Shown: positions 1 to 6,571 of the stretch, in pieces | Numbering within the stretch: position 1 is the stretch's first letter | Layout of the letters: every line of letters starts with the position of its first letter | NCBI GenBank assembly: GCA_045106055.1 | Contig: JBGCED010000122.1 | Location: 1-8,530, forward strand | DNA: 8,530 nt | DNA from: JBGCED01 sp045106055 | Lineage (GTDB): Bacteria > Pseudomonadota > Alphaproteobacteria > CBDDJK01 | Reading direction: 5' to 3' | Notes under the pieces: model-generated | Seen by the model: the letters and a program-made list of their open reading frames with translations, nothing else | Databases searched by the model: none | What the model was told of the DNA's origin: nothing | Translations under genes and position numbers: made by a program

Positions 1-27
1 TTTGGATCAACATGACATTCAATTATC

Positions 28-60
28 CCCGCTTAAATTATGATTGATAGCGGGCAAGGA
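28..60 (+). promoter_or_regulatory. 5' leader of the TPR gene: possible hairpin, -10-like box and Shine-Dalgarno
   Basis: Positions 28-33 (cccgct) and 49-54 (agcggg) are perfectly complementary, giving a 6-bp stem with a 15-base loop. A TATGAT box (39-44) lies in the loop and resembles a sigma-70 -10 element, but there is no well-spaced -35: the best match, ATGACA at 12-17, would need a 21-base spacer. AAGGA at 56-60 is a good Shine-Dalgarno directly after the stem. Bases 1-47 also carry two short open stretches, ending at 43 and 47, either of which could be the tail of an upstream gene; neither is recognisable. Whether the hairpin is a terminator end, an operator or chance cannot be told here. 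Confidence 0.3.
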
Positions 61-71
61 TTAACCTATAG

Positions 72-83
72 ATGGCTTTATGA
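72..83 (+). other. three-codon mini-ORF overlapping the TPR gene start
   Basis: ATG GCT TTA TGA reads Met-Ala-Leu-stop, and its TGA overlaps the ATG at 80 as ATGA. AAGGA (56-60) is 11 bases from this ATG but 19 bases from the ATG at 80. The argS Shine-Dalgarno also has an 11-base spacer. Ribosomes might therefore load on the mini-ORF and re-start on the TPR gene. This is inference from spacing only. Confidence 0.3.
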
Positions 84-1531
84 CGAACCCTAAGAACCAA
101 GCAGATGCAGACAGATTAAAAACAGCCGAGGTCACCGCCAATTGGCTGAATGCCTTATTTGCACAAGAAGATTATGAAGGCTTAAAAGCGGGGCTGCTTG
201 ATGCAATTTCCCAGCGTCCCCATTCCTCAAGTCTGTATAATAATTTGGGGATTACCTATGGTTATTTAAAGCAATATGATAACGCAGAACACGCCTTTAC
301 AAAGGCAATCGCGCTTAATCCAGATTACCTTCAAGCCTATAAGGATCGCGGATTATTATATGATAGAACCCATCAAAATGAACAAGGCCTCAGCGATTTA
401 CGCCATTATTTAAGCCATCGACCAGAAGATGGCGATGCGTGGGGCAAGCTGGGGCTGCTTTATTTGCGGCGGGCGGAATATGATCTGTGCCGCGCGGCGT
501 TTGACCGTGCAAGCGTGCTTAGCCCCAATGTGCTTAACCATCGGTTTAATGTTTCTATTTTGGATTTATTGATGGGGGATTTAAAGCGCGGATTCCAAGG
601 CTATGAATATCGCTGGCATAATAGCGGCATGTTAAAAAGCCCCACTCAAGAGGTTAAAATCCAGCTGGATCAGTCCCCGATAGCGGAATTATCAAGCTTG
701 GATCAGGTTAAGGGCGCAAAAATATTATGTATGAATGAACAGGGGATTGGCGATAGCTTGCAATTTGCGCGGTTTCTGCCGCTGTTAAAACAAAAGGGCG
801 CACGCCTTTCCTTCAGCCTTTATGGTGGATTTGAAAGTCTGCTTTCCTATTTTGAAGCCTTTGACTGTTTGGATCAAGTTGGGCTTAAATTAAAGCGGCT
901 TGAAGGCTATGATTATTATTGTTCGATCGGTTCTTTTGGTAAGGTTTTTAACATTACTGGCCCTGCGGATATTCCCCCGCCCTTTGCCCCTGCCGCTCCA
1001 GATGAATTACTGCAAAAATGGAAACAAATATTGGATCGCACACTGCCAGCAGCTGCTGCAAAACAAATCAGAATTGTGATTGCGCCCTTTGGCAATCCAG
1101 GCCATCCAAATGATCATGCACGATCTGCCAGCATCCATGATTTTGAACCTTTGTTCAAACAATATAAGCAGGCGCAATTTATCCTAATCAATCCTGAAAG
1201 CGATGCACAGACCATTTCCTGCTGTGCGCTTTATGATCATGTGCATTATTTGGGGGATCAGGTAAATGATTTTATGGATAGTGCCGCAATTTTGCATCAT
1301 TGCGATTTGGTGATCAGTGTTGATACCTCGTTATTGCATTTGGCAGGATCAATGAATAAGCCTGTTTTTGGGCTGCTTGCACATGTGCCTGATTGGCGGT
1401 GGCAGCTTGGGACATCAACATCGCCTTGGTACCCTGCTTTGACCTTGTTTCGAAAGGCAAAAGCGTCATCTTGGGAAAATACCCTGCGGGCGGTGTCAAA
1501 AACTTTGCAGCAATTTATTGATGGCGCGTAA
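80..1531 (+). CDS. TPR protein with C-terminal GT9-like (heptosyltransferase-fold) domain
   Basis: A 483-residue protein, probably soluble: no signal peptide or membrane segment is visible. Residues about 50-151 form three TPR units, with typical A-F-x-x-A-I-x-L-x-P packing residues in the first (AFTKAIALNPDY). A linker containing GYEYRW (about 175) leads into a second domain. That domain carries MNEQGIGDSLQFAR (218-231) and VDTSLLHLAGS (414-424), which match the N-terminal glycine loop and the conserved D-T-x-x-x-H-L-A motif of ADP-heptose:LPS heptosyltransferase-like (GT9/GT-B) domains. TPR modules fused to such domains are common in Alphaproteobacteria and are usually annotated only as TPR or glycosyltransferase family proteins; donor and acceptor are unknown. 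A sugar-transfer role is inferred. The start is forced to 80 or later by an in-frame TAA at 62-64. It sits 47 bases upstream of argS, probably in one transcript. Confidence 0.8.
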   Translation: MTNPKNQADADRLKTAEVTANWLNALFAQEDYEGLKAGLLDAISQRPHSSSLYNNLGITYGYLKQYDNAEHAFTKAIALNPDYLQAYKDRGLLYDRTHQNEQGLSDLRHYLSHRPEDGDAWGKLGLLYLRRAEYDLCRAAFDRASVLSPNVLNHRFNVSILDLLMGDLKRGFQGYEYRWHNSGMLKSPTQEVKIQLDQSPIAELSSLDQVKGAKILCMNEQGIGDSLQFARFLPLLKQKGARLSFSLYGGFESLLSYFEAFDCLDQVGLKLKRLEGYDYYCSIGSFGKVFNITGPADIPPPFAPAAPDELLQKWKQILDRTLPAAAAKQIRIVIAPFGNPGHPNDHARSASIHDFEPLFKQYKQAQFILINPESDAQTISCCALYDHVHYLGDQVNDFMDSAAILHHCDLVISVDTSLLHLAGSMNKPVFGLLAHVPDWRWQLGTSTSPWYPALTLFRKAKASSWENTLRAVSKTLQQFIDGA

Positions 1532-1562
1532 GATCGGCTTGCATAAGCGGTTAAAATCACTT

Positions 1563-1567
1563 AAGGA
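1563..1567 (+). promoter_or_regulatory. Shine-Dalgarno of argS
   Basis: AAGGA lies 11 bases before the argS ATG at 1579. It is one of the clearest ribosome binding sites in the window and supports that start. Most other genes here have weak or no visible Shine-Dalgarno. Confidence 0.65.
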
Positions 1568-1578
1568 ATCAAGCCAAT

Positions 1579-3357
1579 ATGACAAATCTATATCAACAAA
1601 ATTATGATGCGCTTTATAAAATCGGGTGCGATTTACAAGCAAATGGAACGCTGCCATCCAATTTCATGGATTTATGGCGCGAAAAATCAATTGTGGTTGA
1701 ACCGCCGCGCGATAAAAATCACGGGCAGCTATCCACCAATCTTGCGCTGTTGCTTTCAAAAGCAATTGGCATGAAGCCCCGCGATCTTGCCGATATTTTT
1801 GTAAATGCCATGCAGAATGCTGCCGATATTGGCTGGGTGTTTTATGATATATCAATCGCAGGTCCAGGCTTTATTAATTGGAAATTGCATCCGACAATTT
1901 GGCAAAAAACAATCCACACAATATTGAATCAGGGGGATCGCTATGGCAATAGCAGCTATGGCGGGGGGCGCAAGGTCAATATTGAATATGTATCCGCCAA
2001 CCCAACAGGGCCCTTGCATGTTGGTCATTCCAGGGGCGCGATTGTTGGCGATGCGCTGTCAGCCTTATTGATCAAGGCAGGCTTTGATGTCACCAAAGAA
2101 TATTATGTCAATGATGCGGGCGTTCAGATTGATAAATTGGCGGATTCTGCCTATATCCGCTATTTGGAAGCTTTGGGGCAGCCTGCCCAGCTAACCGATC
2201 AACATTATCCAGGGGAATATTTAATCCCCGTGGGCTTGCAGCTAAAAGCCGATTTTGGCGATTCCTTAACGGATCTATCGCTGGAGGCGCAGCGCACCAA
2301 AATCAGACCGATTGTGGTTGCAGCCATGATGGATTTAATCAAGCAAGATTTGGCGATGCTGGGCATTCACCACGGCGTATTTTCATCCGAACTTGCCTTG
2401 GTTGAGCGCGGCAAGGTGGAAGCCATGATGGATCATTTGAAAGCACAAAATTTGCTATATCACGGGGTGCTTGAACCGCCAAAAGGGCAAGCCCCGCCCG
2501 ATGATTGGGAACAGCGCACCCAATTATTATTTAAGGCAAGTCAATTTGGTGATGATGGTGACCGCCCGCTTCAAAAATCGGATGGCAGCTGGACCTATTT
2601 TGCAAGCGATATTGCCTATCATTATGATAAATATTTGCGCGGGCATTTGCTGCAAATTAATGTGCTTGGGGCGGATCATGGGGGCTATGTCAAACGCATT
2701 CAAGCGGCGGTAAAGGCGGTCAGCGATGGCAAGGCAAGCCTTAGCGCGAAACTATGCCAGCTGGTGCGCTTTACCGAAGATGGCAAACCTGTTCGAATGT
2801 CAAAACGGGCGGGCAATTTTGTTACCGTCAAGGATTTGATTGATGATGTTGGCAAGGATGTGGTGCGCTTTTTCATGCTTACCCGCAAAAATGATGCGCC
2901 GCTGGATTTTGATTTAAGCCTTGTAAAGGCACAATCCAAAGATAATCCCGTGTTCTATGTGCAATATGCTCATGCACGCTGTGCTTCGGTGCTGCGCCAA
3001 GCACAAGCGCAATTTCCCGATGTATCCTTTGCGGATTCTGATCTTGACGGCTTGGATTATGCAAGTCTGGATGGGCCTGAAATCATTGATCTATTGCAAA
3101 TTCTAGCGCAATGGCCGCGCGTGATTGAATTCGCCGCAGAATCCCAAGAACCCCACCGCATCCCCTATTATTTACAAATGCTTGCAGCAAGCTTTCATGG
3201 GCTATGGACACAAGGCAAATCAAATTATCAGCTGCGCTTTATTGATGAAAATGACACGGATGCAAGCCTGTTAAGAATTGGGTTGGTGCGCGCTGTGCAA
3301 TCGGTGCTGGCAAATGGGTTGCATTTGCTTGCGGTTGACCCCTTGGAATCGCTTTGA
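1579..3357 (+). CDS. argS: arginyl-tRNA synthetase
   Basis: Cytoplasmic class I aminoacyl-tRNA synthetase that charges tRNA-Arg with arginine using ATP. The 592-residue length fits the family. Residues 1 to about 110 form the N-terminal additional domain that contacts the tRNA D-loop. The catalytic Rossmann domain carries EYVSANPTGPLHVGH with the HIGH-type motif HVGH at 147-150. The KMSK-type loop is RMSK at 406-409, within KPVRMSKRAGNF; RMSK in place of KMSK is familiar in this family and is not a defect. The NDAPLDFD and NPVFYVQYAHAR stretches follow, and the C-terminal 110 or so residues are the helical DALR anticodon-binding domain. A clear AAGGA supports the start. The TPR gene lies 47 bases upstream; the next gene is separated by an AT-rich gap with its own promoter candidate. 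No truncation or frameshift is seen. Confidence 0.97.
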   Translation: MTNLYQQNYDALYKIGCDLQANGTLPSNFMDLWREKSIVVEPPRDKNHGQLSTNLALLLSKAIGMKPRDLADIFVNAMQNAADIGWVFYDISIAGPGFINWKLHPTIWQKTIHTILNQGDRYGNSSYGGGRKVNIEYVSANPTGPLHVGHSRGAIVGDALSALLIKAGFDVTKEYYVNDAGVQIDKLADSAYIRYLEALGQPAQLTDQHYPGEYLIPVGLQLKADFGDSLTDLSLEAQRTKIRPIVVAAMMDLIKQDLAMLGIHHGVFSSELALVERGKVEAMMDHLKAQNLLYHGVLEPPKGQAPPDDWEQRTQLLFKASQFGDDGDRPLQKSDGSWTYFASDIAYHYDKYLRGHLLQINVLGADHGGYVKRIQAAVKAVSDGKASLSAKLCQLVRFTEDGKPVRMSKRAGNFVTVKDLIDDVGKDVVRFFMLTRKNDAPLDFDLSLVKAQSKDNPVFYVQYAHARCASVLRQAQAQFPDVSFADSDLDGLDYASLDGPEIIDLLQILAQWPRVIEFAAESQEPHRIPYYLQMLAASFHGLWTQGKSNYQLRFIDENDTDASLLRIGLVRAVQSVLANGLHLLAVDPLESL

Positions 3358-3374
3358 TTTAAGGTTGTTTAAGA

Positions 3375-3403
3375 TTGAAACAAAACAATATATCGCGTAA
3401 TAT
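3375..3403 (+). promoter_or_regulatory. sigma-70-like promoter candidate for the SPOR gene
   Basis: TTGAAA (3375-3380; five of six to TTGACA), a 17-base spacer, then TAATAT (3398-3403; four of six to TATAAT). Transcription would begin near 3410, leaving a leader of about 75 bases before the preferred ATG at 3487. This implies that the SPOR, DUF815 and DMT genes can be transcribed separately from argS. Confidence 0.45.
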
Positions 3404-3417
3404 ATACCAGCGATATA
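3389..3417. repeat. inverted repeat over the -10/start region of the SPOR promoter candidate
   Basis: tatatcgc (3389-3396) is the exact reverse complement of gcgatata (3410-3417), with 13 bases between. The arms flank the putative -10 box and cover the expected transcription start, as an operator for a dimeric repressor would. The surrounding TATA-rich sequence makes chance symmetry more likely, though the CGC core argues for some specificity. No regulator is identified. Confidence 0.35.
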
Positions 3418-3421
3418 CCGC

Positions 3422-3460
3422 ACAATATATAAATGTTAAACAATATATAAATGTTAAACA
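3422..3460 (+). repeat. 18-nt tandem repeat containing a start codon
   Basis: The unit caatatataaatgttaaa occurs exactly at 3423-3440 and 3441-3458. The match extends one base to the left and two to the right, giving a 39-base block with period 18. Each copy contains ATG (3433 and 3451). The first opens a five-codon ORF ending in TAA at 3448-3450, directly against the second ATG; the second is in frame with the SPOR gene. Likely a slippage duplication. Confidence 0.9.
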
Positions 3461-3486
3461 TTGCAGTTGATGGAATTAAAAATAAG

Positions 3487-4632
3487 ATGGCAAATGATTT
3501 AGAAGCATTAGAGCGGGAATTAACCAGCGCCCCCCCCTTGCGGCGGGCAAAGCCGTCACGGGCTGCGGGTGATGATGGACCAGATCGCAATAAAGGCGGT
3601 AAATTGCGCCCCCAGCATGTGGACATAAAAGACCCGCTGGGCGATGATGATGATGGCGAAGATGGGTTATCGAACCCAGCCAATTATAATCGCGTAAGAT
3701 TATTGGTGTTAATCGCAGCGGCGTTTGCGGTGGTGTCGATCGGTGCTGCCTTATGGTATGTTTATAATAAGGGCGTTCAAAGCGGTTCTGAAACGGCGGC
3801 ACCGTTTTTAAACCCCGAACAGGCTAAAGTGCTGCCAGAGAGCCAATCCTTGGCAGGGCTGGACGGGGATGCCAATCGCATTTACAATCGAATTGATGGT
3901 AAAATTGACCTAGAGCCAGAAACAGAACAATTGCTGCCGCCGCCAGAAGATCCGATGCGCCCCATTTCGCAATCTCAAGATGCGCAAACCCCCGCTGGCG
4001 CGAATTCTGCATTGCCCCCGCCGCCTAGCATTAGCGCGCCTGAACGCCCTAAACCGCAGGTGAATGTGATCACGCAAAGACCTGCTGCCGCGCAGCCTCC
4101 TGCGGATTCTGCTTTGGTTGATCCCGCGCTTTTGAATCCCGCTTTGGTTGACCCTGAATTGGCAGCGCCCAGTGCGCCGCCGCCTACACTTGATTTGCCC
4201 CAAATTAGCGCGAAGCCCGCAGAAGATAATCAACAATCCGACAGCCCTACCCCAACAATAAGCGCCCCAACAACAAATACGCCACCAGCAGATACACCAG
4301 CAATAGATACACCAACAGCAGGCGCAATGCAGGTTGAGGAAAATAGTGTAAATGGTGTTGCTGCCATCCCTGCAGGGGGTGCATCTTGGCGGGTGCAGAT
4401 CGCTGCGCTTAGAAGCCAAGGGGAGGCCACCGCCTATTGGCAAAGCACCCGCAATCGTTTTCCAAATTTGTTTGAGGGCTTGGCGTTCTCAATGGAAAAA
4501 GTGGTTGTAAAGGGGAATGATTTTTATCGTGTGCGCGGCGGCCCGCTGCCTGATGAACAGGCAGCAAGACGGCTATGCGATGATTTAATGGCAAATGGTC
4601 AAGCCTGCATCATCGTCAAACCCAATCAATAG
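3487..4632 (+). CDS. single-pass membrane protein with C-terminal SPOR domain
   Basis: SPOR domains bind peptidoglycan stripped of stem peptides and usually bring envelope or division proteins to the septum. With the preferred start the protein has 381 residues. It has a charged, Asp-rich cytoplasmic N-terminus (about 1-68), one membrane helix (about 70-92) giving an N-in orientation, a long Pro/Ala-rich periplasmic linker, and a SPOR domain at about 299-379 (ASWRVQIAALRS to QACIIVKP). This is the FtsN-like architecture, but linkers and N-termini of such proteins differ widely, so calling it ftsN is not justified. The frame is open from an ATG at 3451, adding 12 residues, but that codon lies in a tandem repeat with no Shine-Dalgarno; the ATG at 3487 has a weak GGA 12 bases upstream and starts MANDLEALERE. 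The linker holds two pentapeptide repeat tracts. An SPOR gene after argS is a common alphaproteobacterial order. The stop lies 13 bases before the DUF815 start. Confidence 0.85.
   Translation: MANDLEALERELTSAPPLRRAKPSRAAGDDGPDRNKGGKLRPQHVDIKDPLGDDDDGEDGLSNPANYNRVRLLVLIAAAFAVVSIGAALWYVYNKGVQSGSETAAPFLNPEQAKVLPESQSLAGLDGDANRIYNRIDGKIDLEPETEQLLPPPEDPMRPISQSQDAQTPAGANSALPPPPSISAPERPKPQVNVITQRPAAAQPPADSALVDPALLNPALVDPELAAPSAPPPTLDLPQISAKPAEDNQQSDSPTPTISAPTTNTPPADTPAIDTPTAGAMQVEENSVNGVAAIPAGGASWRVQIAALRSQGEATAYWQSTRNRFPNLFEGLAFSMEKVVVKGNDFYRVRGGPLPDEQAARRLCDDLMANGQACIIVKPNQ
4111..4170 (+). repeat. four degenerate 15-nt repeats in the SPOR linker
   Basis: Units at 4111-4125, 4126-4140, 4141-4155 and 4156-4170 encode ALVDP, ALLNP, ALVDP and ELAAP. 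Units 1 and 3 are nearly identical at the DNA level. The period is in frame, so gain or loss of a unit would change linker length without a frameshift. Confidence 0.8.
4276..4320 (+). repeat. three degenerate 15-nt repeats in the SPOR linker
   Basis: Units at 4276-4290, 4291-4305 and 4306-4320 encode NTPPA, DTPAI and DTPTA. The last two share gatacacca at the same offset. This tract differs in sequence from the ALVDP tract upstream but has the same five-residue period, which fits a flexible Pro-rich spacer. Confidence 0.7.
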
Positions 4633-4645
4633 CAAGTTAAGCCAC

Positions 4646-5572
4646 ATGACCGAAATGTCTGGCACAGAAGCACGCTTGCAAGCGATTGAAGCTGCCTTGT
4701 TGCAGCTTGTCGCTGCCTATGCTCAAAATCAACCCGAAGCCAAACAGAAAAGCCGCGATTCGCATATTCATGCGCTGCTAGCAGATTCAAATTGCCCTGC
4801 TTATTGCTGGTCGCATCTGGATGCAACCGCGCCATTGCGACCCATTTTTGCACTTGATGGGGTTGATTTAAACTTATTGCAAGCAATGGATGGGCAGAAG
4901 CAGCAAATCATTTTGAATTCAAGCCAGTTTGCAGCGGGTTACCCTGCGAATAATGCGCTATTATGGGGGGCGCGGGGAACGGGCAAAAGCTCGCTTGTAA
5001 AGGCGGTTTTTAAATCCTTATGGGAAAGCCATAAGGGCAAAATTGGGCTGGTTGAAATTGCGCGCAATGATCTTGAAAGCTTGCCCTTATTGCTTGAATT
5101 GCTGGCAAGCCATGCCGAAAAGCAATTTTTTCTATTTTGTGATGATTTAAGCTTTGAAATGGGCGATGCCGCCTATAAATCATTAAAAGCTGTGCTGGAA
5201 GGCGGGGTTGCGGGCTGCCCCAGCAATGTTATATTCTATGCAACCTCTAATCGCCGCCATTTAATGCCCCGCGACATGGCAGAAAATGAAACTGGGGGCG
5301 CAATTCACCCAAGCGAAGCCGTGGAAGAAAAAATATCCCTATCGGATCGCTTCGGGCTGTGGATTGGGTTTTATGATTATAATCAGGCGGAATATTTGGC
5401 GATGGTCAAAGCCTATATTGATGCTTATAAAATTCCCGTTCAACAGATGGATTGGCAGCATGATGCGCTGGAATGGTCGATCACGCGCGGCGCAAGATCG
5501 GGGCGGGTTGCCGCGCAATTTATTTTGGCGTTGGCGGGGCGTTTGCATCACCCCATTACGCTTCATTCATAA
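4646..5572 (+). CDS. DUF815-family AAA-type ATPase
   Basis: Predicted cytoplasmic P-loop ATPase of the DUF815 family (COG2607 type); its cellular role is not established. From the chosen start it has 308 residues, close to the family norm. Walker A is GARGTGKS at 108-115 (lysine 114). Walker B is the hydrophobic run FFLFCDD with the acidic pair at 166-167. FYATSNRRHLMPRDM (about 205-219) matches the sensor-1 region, and LSDRFGLWIGFYDY is the conserved stretch that follows. A C-terminal helical part ends in RSGRVAAQFILALAGR. The frame is also open from an ATG at 4595 inside the SPOR gene, but that would overlap the SPOR coding end and add residues without family character. The ATG at 4646 lies 13 bases past the SPOR stop; an ATG at 4655 is also possible. 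No strong Shine-Dalgarno is visible, so coupling to the upstream gene is likely. The DMT gene begins 21 bases downstream. Confidence 0.9.
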   Translation: MTEMSGTEARLQAIEAALLQLVAAYAQNQPEAKQKSRDSHIHALLADSNCPAYCWSHLDATAPLRPIFALDGVDLNLLQAMDGQKQQIILNSSQFAAGYPANNALLWGARGTGKSSLVKAVFKSLWESHKGKIGLVEIARNDLESLPLLLELLASHAEKQFFLFCDDLSFEMGDAAYKSLKAVLEGGVAGCPSNVIFYATSNRRHLMPRDMAENETGGAIHPSEAVEEKISLSDRFGLWIGFYDYNQAEYLAMVKAYIDAYKIPVQQMDWQHDALEWSITRGARSGRVAAQFILALAGRLHHPITLHS

Positions 5573-5593
5573 TCAAAAATTGGTAATAATATT

Positions 5594-6508
5594 ATGCTTA
5601 ATCATCAAAAAGGCTTGCTGATTACTTTTGTCGGCGTGCTGATTTTAACGCCTGATGCGATGCTGATGCGGCTGATTGATGGGAACAGTTTTACACTGGC
5701 ATTTTGGCGCGGGGTTTCGGTGGGAATCGTGTTTATTTTGCTGGGATTTCTTCAACATTACCGCGATCAAAAGGATCGCAAGCAAAATCACCGCGATCAA
5801 AAGGATCGTTCTTTTGGTGCTGCCATTTTCAAGGCAGGCAGGGCGGGATTGATTATGGGGTTAAGCTTTGGGCTGTCGTCTTTTTGCTTTGTAAGCGCGC
5901 TTGAACATACCACAGTTGCCAATTTGCTGGTGATTTTGGCACTATCGCCGTTATTTGCAGGGCTAATGTCACGCTTATTGATGAAAGAAACCATGAGATT
6001 ATCCACAATTTTGGCGATGATCAGCTGTTTTGCTGGGATTTTTGTGGTATTTTATGATGGCTTAACTTCTAATTCAAACGGCATTGGCGAGATTTACGCG
6101 CTTGCCGCTGCTTTCTTGATGGCGCTTAACCTAACTTTGATTCGGATGAAGCCTGAAATTAACAGCCTTGCGATCAACGGCATTGGGCTAACATTCGTTG
6201 GATTATTGATGATCCCACTTGCGCCCAGCCTGCTTATGCCAATGCCGCAAGCGGGCTATCTGGTCATTCTATGCGCGCTGGTGCTGCCCCTTAGCTTTGT
6301 GTTGATCATTACAGGGCCAAAATATATCAGTTCCGCCGAAGTTGGGCTGTTAATGTTAATTGAAACCGCGCTTGGCCCTTATTGGGTGTGGCTGGCGGTT
6401 GGCGAACAGCCCAGCAATCACGCGATGCTGGGCGGCGGTATCGTGCTTAGCACCCTAATCCTTCATGCCTTATGGCGGCTAAATGCACGGTCAAAGGTTC
6501 AGCTTTAA
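5594..6508 (+). CDS. EamA/DMT-superfamily permease
   Basis: A 304-residue inner-membrane protein with about ten hydrophobic helices arranged as two homologous EamA halves (about 5-155 and 165-295), as usual for the drug/metabolite transporter superfamily. FWRG (about 37-40) near helix 2 and EHTTVANLLVILALSPLFAGL (about 105-125) match the first EamA repeat. LIETALGPYWVWLAVGEQP (about 254-272) matches the end of the second, with ET in place of the common EP. The substrate cannot be predicted; members export amino acids, nucleobases and other metabolites. The loop between helices 2 and 3 is longer and more charged than usual because it contains two copies of RDQKDR. The start at 5594 has no obvious Shine-Dalgarno and sits 21 bases after the DUF815 stop, suggesting co-transcription. 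A weak terminator candidate follows. Confidence 0.88.
   Translation: MLNHQKGLLITFVGVLILTPDAMLMRLIDGNSFTLAFWRGVSVGIVFILLGFLQHYRDQKDRKQNHRDQKDRSFGAAIFKAGRAGLIMGLSFGLSSFCFVSALEHTTVANLLVILALSPLFAGLMSRLLMKETMRLSTILAMISCFAGIFVVFYDGLTSNSNGIGEIYALAAAFLMALNLTLIRMKPEINSLAINGIGLTFVGLLMIPLAPSLLMPMPQAGYLVILCALVLPLSFVLIITGPKYISSAEVGLLMLIETALGPYWVWLAVGEQPSNHAMLGGGIVLSTLILHALWRLNARSKVQL
5760..5808 (+). repeat. 30-nt-period direct repeat in the DMT gene
   Basis: The 19-base sequence at 5760-5778 recurs exactly at 5790-5808. The period is 30, so the frame is kept, and both copies encode RDQKDR in the loop between helices 2 and 3 (residues 57-62 and 67-72). This looks like a recent in-frame duplication. Confidence 0.9.
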
Positions 6509-6537
6509 TTGTTTGTTGAGCCCAGCTTTAATTGTTT
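6500..6537 (+). repeat. 15-nt direct repeat across the DMT stop codon
   Basis: cagctttaattgttt occurs at 6500-6514 and 6523-6537, period 23. The first copy contains the DMT stop codon (6506-6508). The second is intergenic and sits just before the terminator candidate. A small duplication is the simplest explanation. Confidence 0.8.
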
Positions 6538-6543
6538 TCCAGC

Positions 6544-6561
6544 ACAGCCTTGGCTGTTTTT
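6544..6561 (+). terminator. weak intrinsic terminator after the DMT gene
   Basis: acagcc (6544-6549) and ggctgt (6552-6557) can fold as a five-base-pair stem with a CTTG tetraloop, followed by T5 (6557-6561). It is short but well placed: 35 bases past the DMT stop and ahead of a new promoter candidate. A second, poorer hairpin (6568-6579) follows. Confidence 0.45.
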
Positions 6562-6571
6562 CCAGATGGTG

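Noticed and set aside
147..1000. Possible tRNA or other structured RNA genes in or between genes
   Set aside because: No cloverleaf with GGTTCRANNC-type T-loop was seen in the intergenic gaps, and the gaps are mostly too short.
1579..3357. RMSK in place of KMSK and HVGH in place of HIGH in argS
   Set aside because: Both are familiar variants in bacterial arginyl-tRNA synthetases, so they are not signs of decay or novelty.
3388..3460. Short repeats in an AT-rich gap as a possible CRISPR or origin iteron array
   Set aside because: Only two exact adjacent copies without spacers, no cas genes, and no replication initiator gene nearby.
3451..3486. Upstream ATG extending the SPOR protein by 12 residues
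   Set aside because: It lies in a tandem repeat with no Shine-Dalgarno; the ATG at 3487 has a weak GGA at suitable spacing and a typical charged N-terminus. Not excluded outright.
3476..3802. Minus-strand ORF opposite the SPOR N-terminus
   Set aside because: His/Pro-rich shadow of the Asp-rich and charged codons of the real gene; no start signal or family features.
3910..4443. Long minus-strand ORF (177 codons) rich in Cys, Arg and Trp
   Set aside because: It lies wholly antisense to the SPOR linker; its odd composition is what Pro/Ala-rich repeat codons give on the opposite strand, and no domain is visible.
4595..4645. Upstream ATG extending the DUF815 protein by 17 residues
   Set aside because: It would overlap the SPOR coding end and adds residues without family character; the ATG at 4646 directly after the SPOR stop is more sensible.
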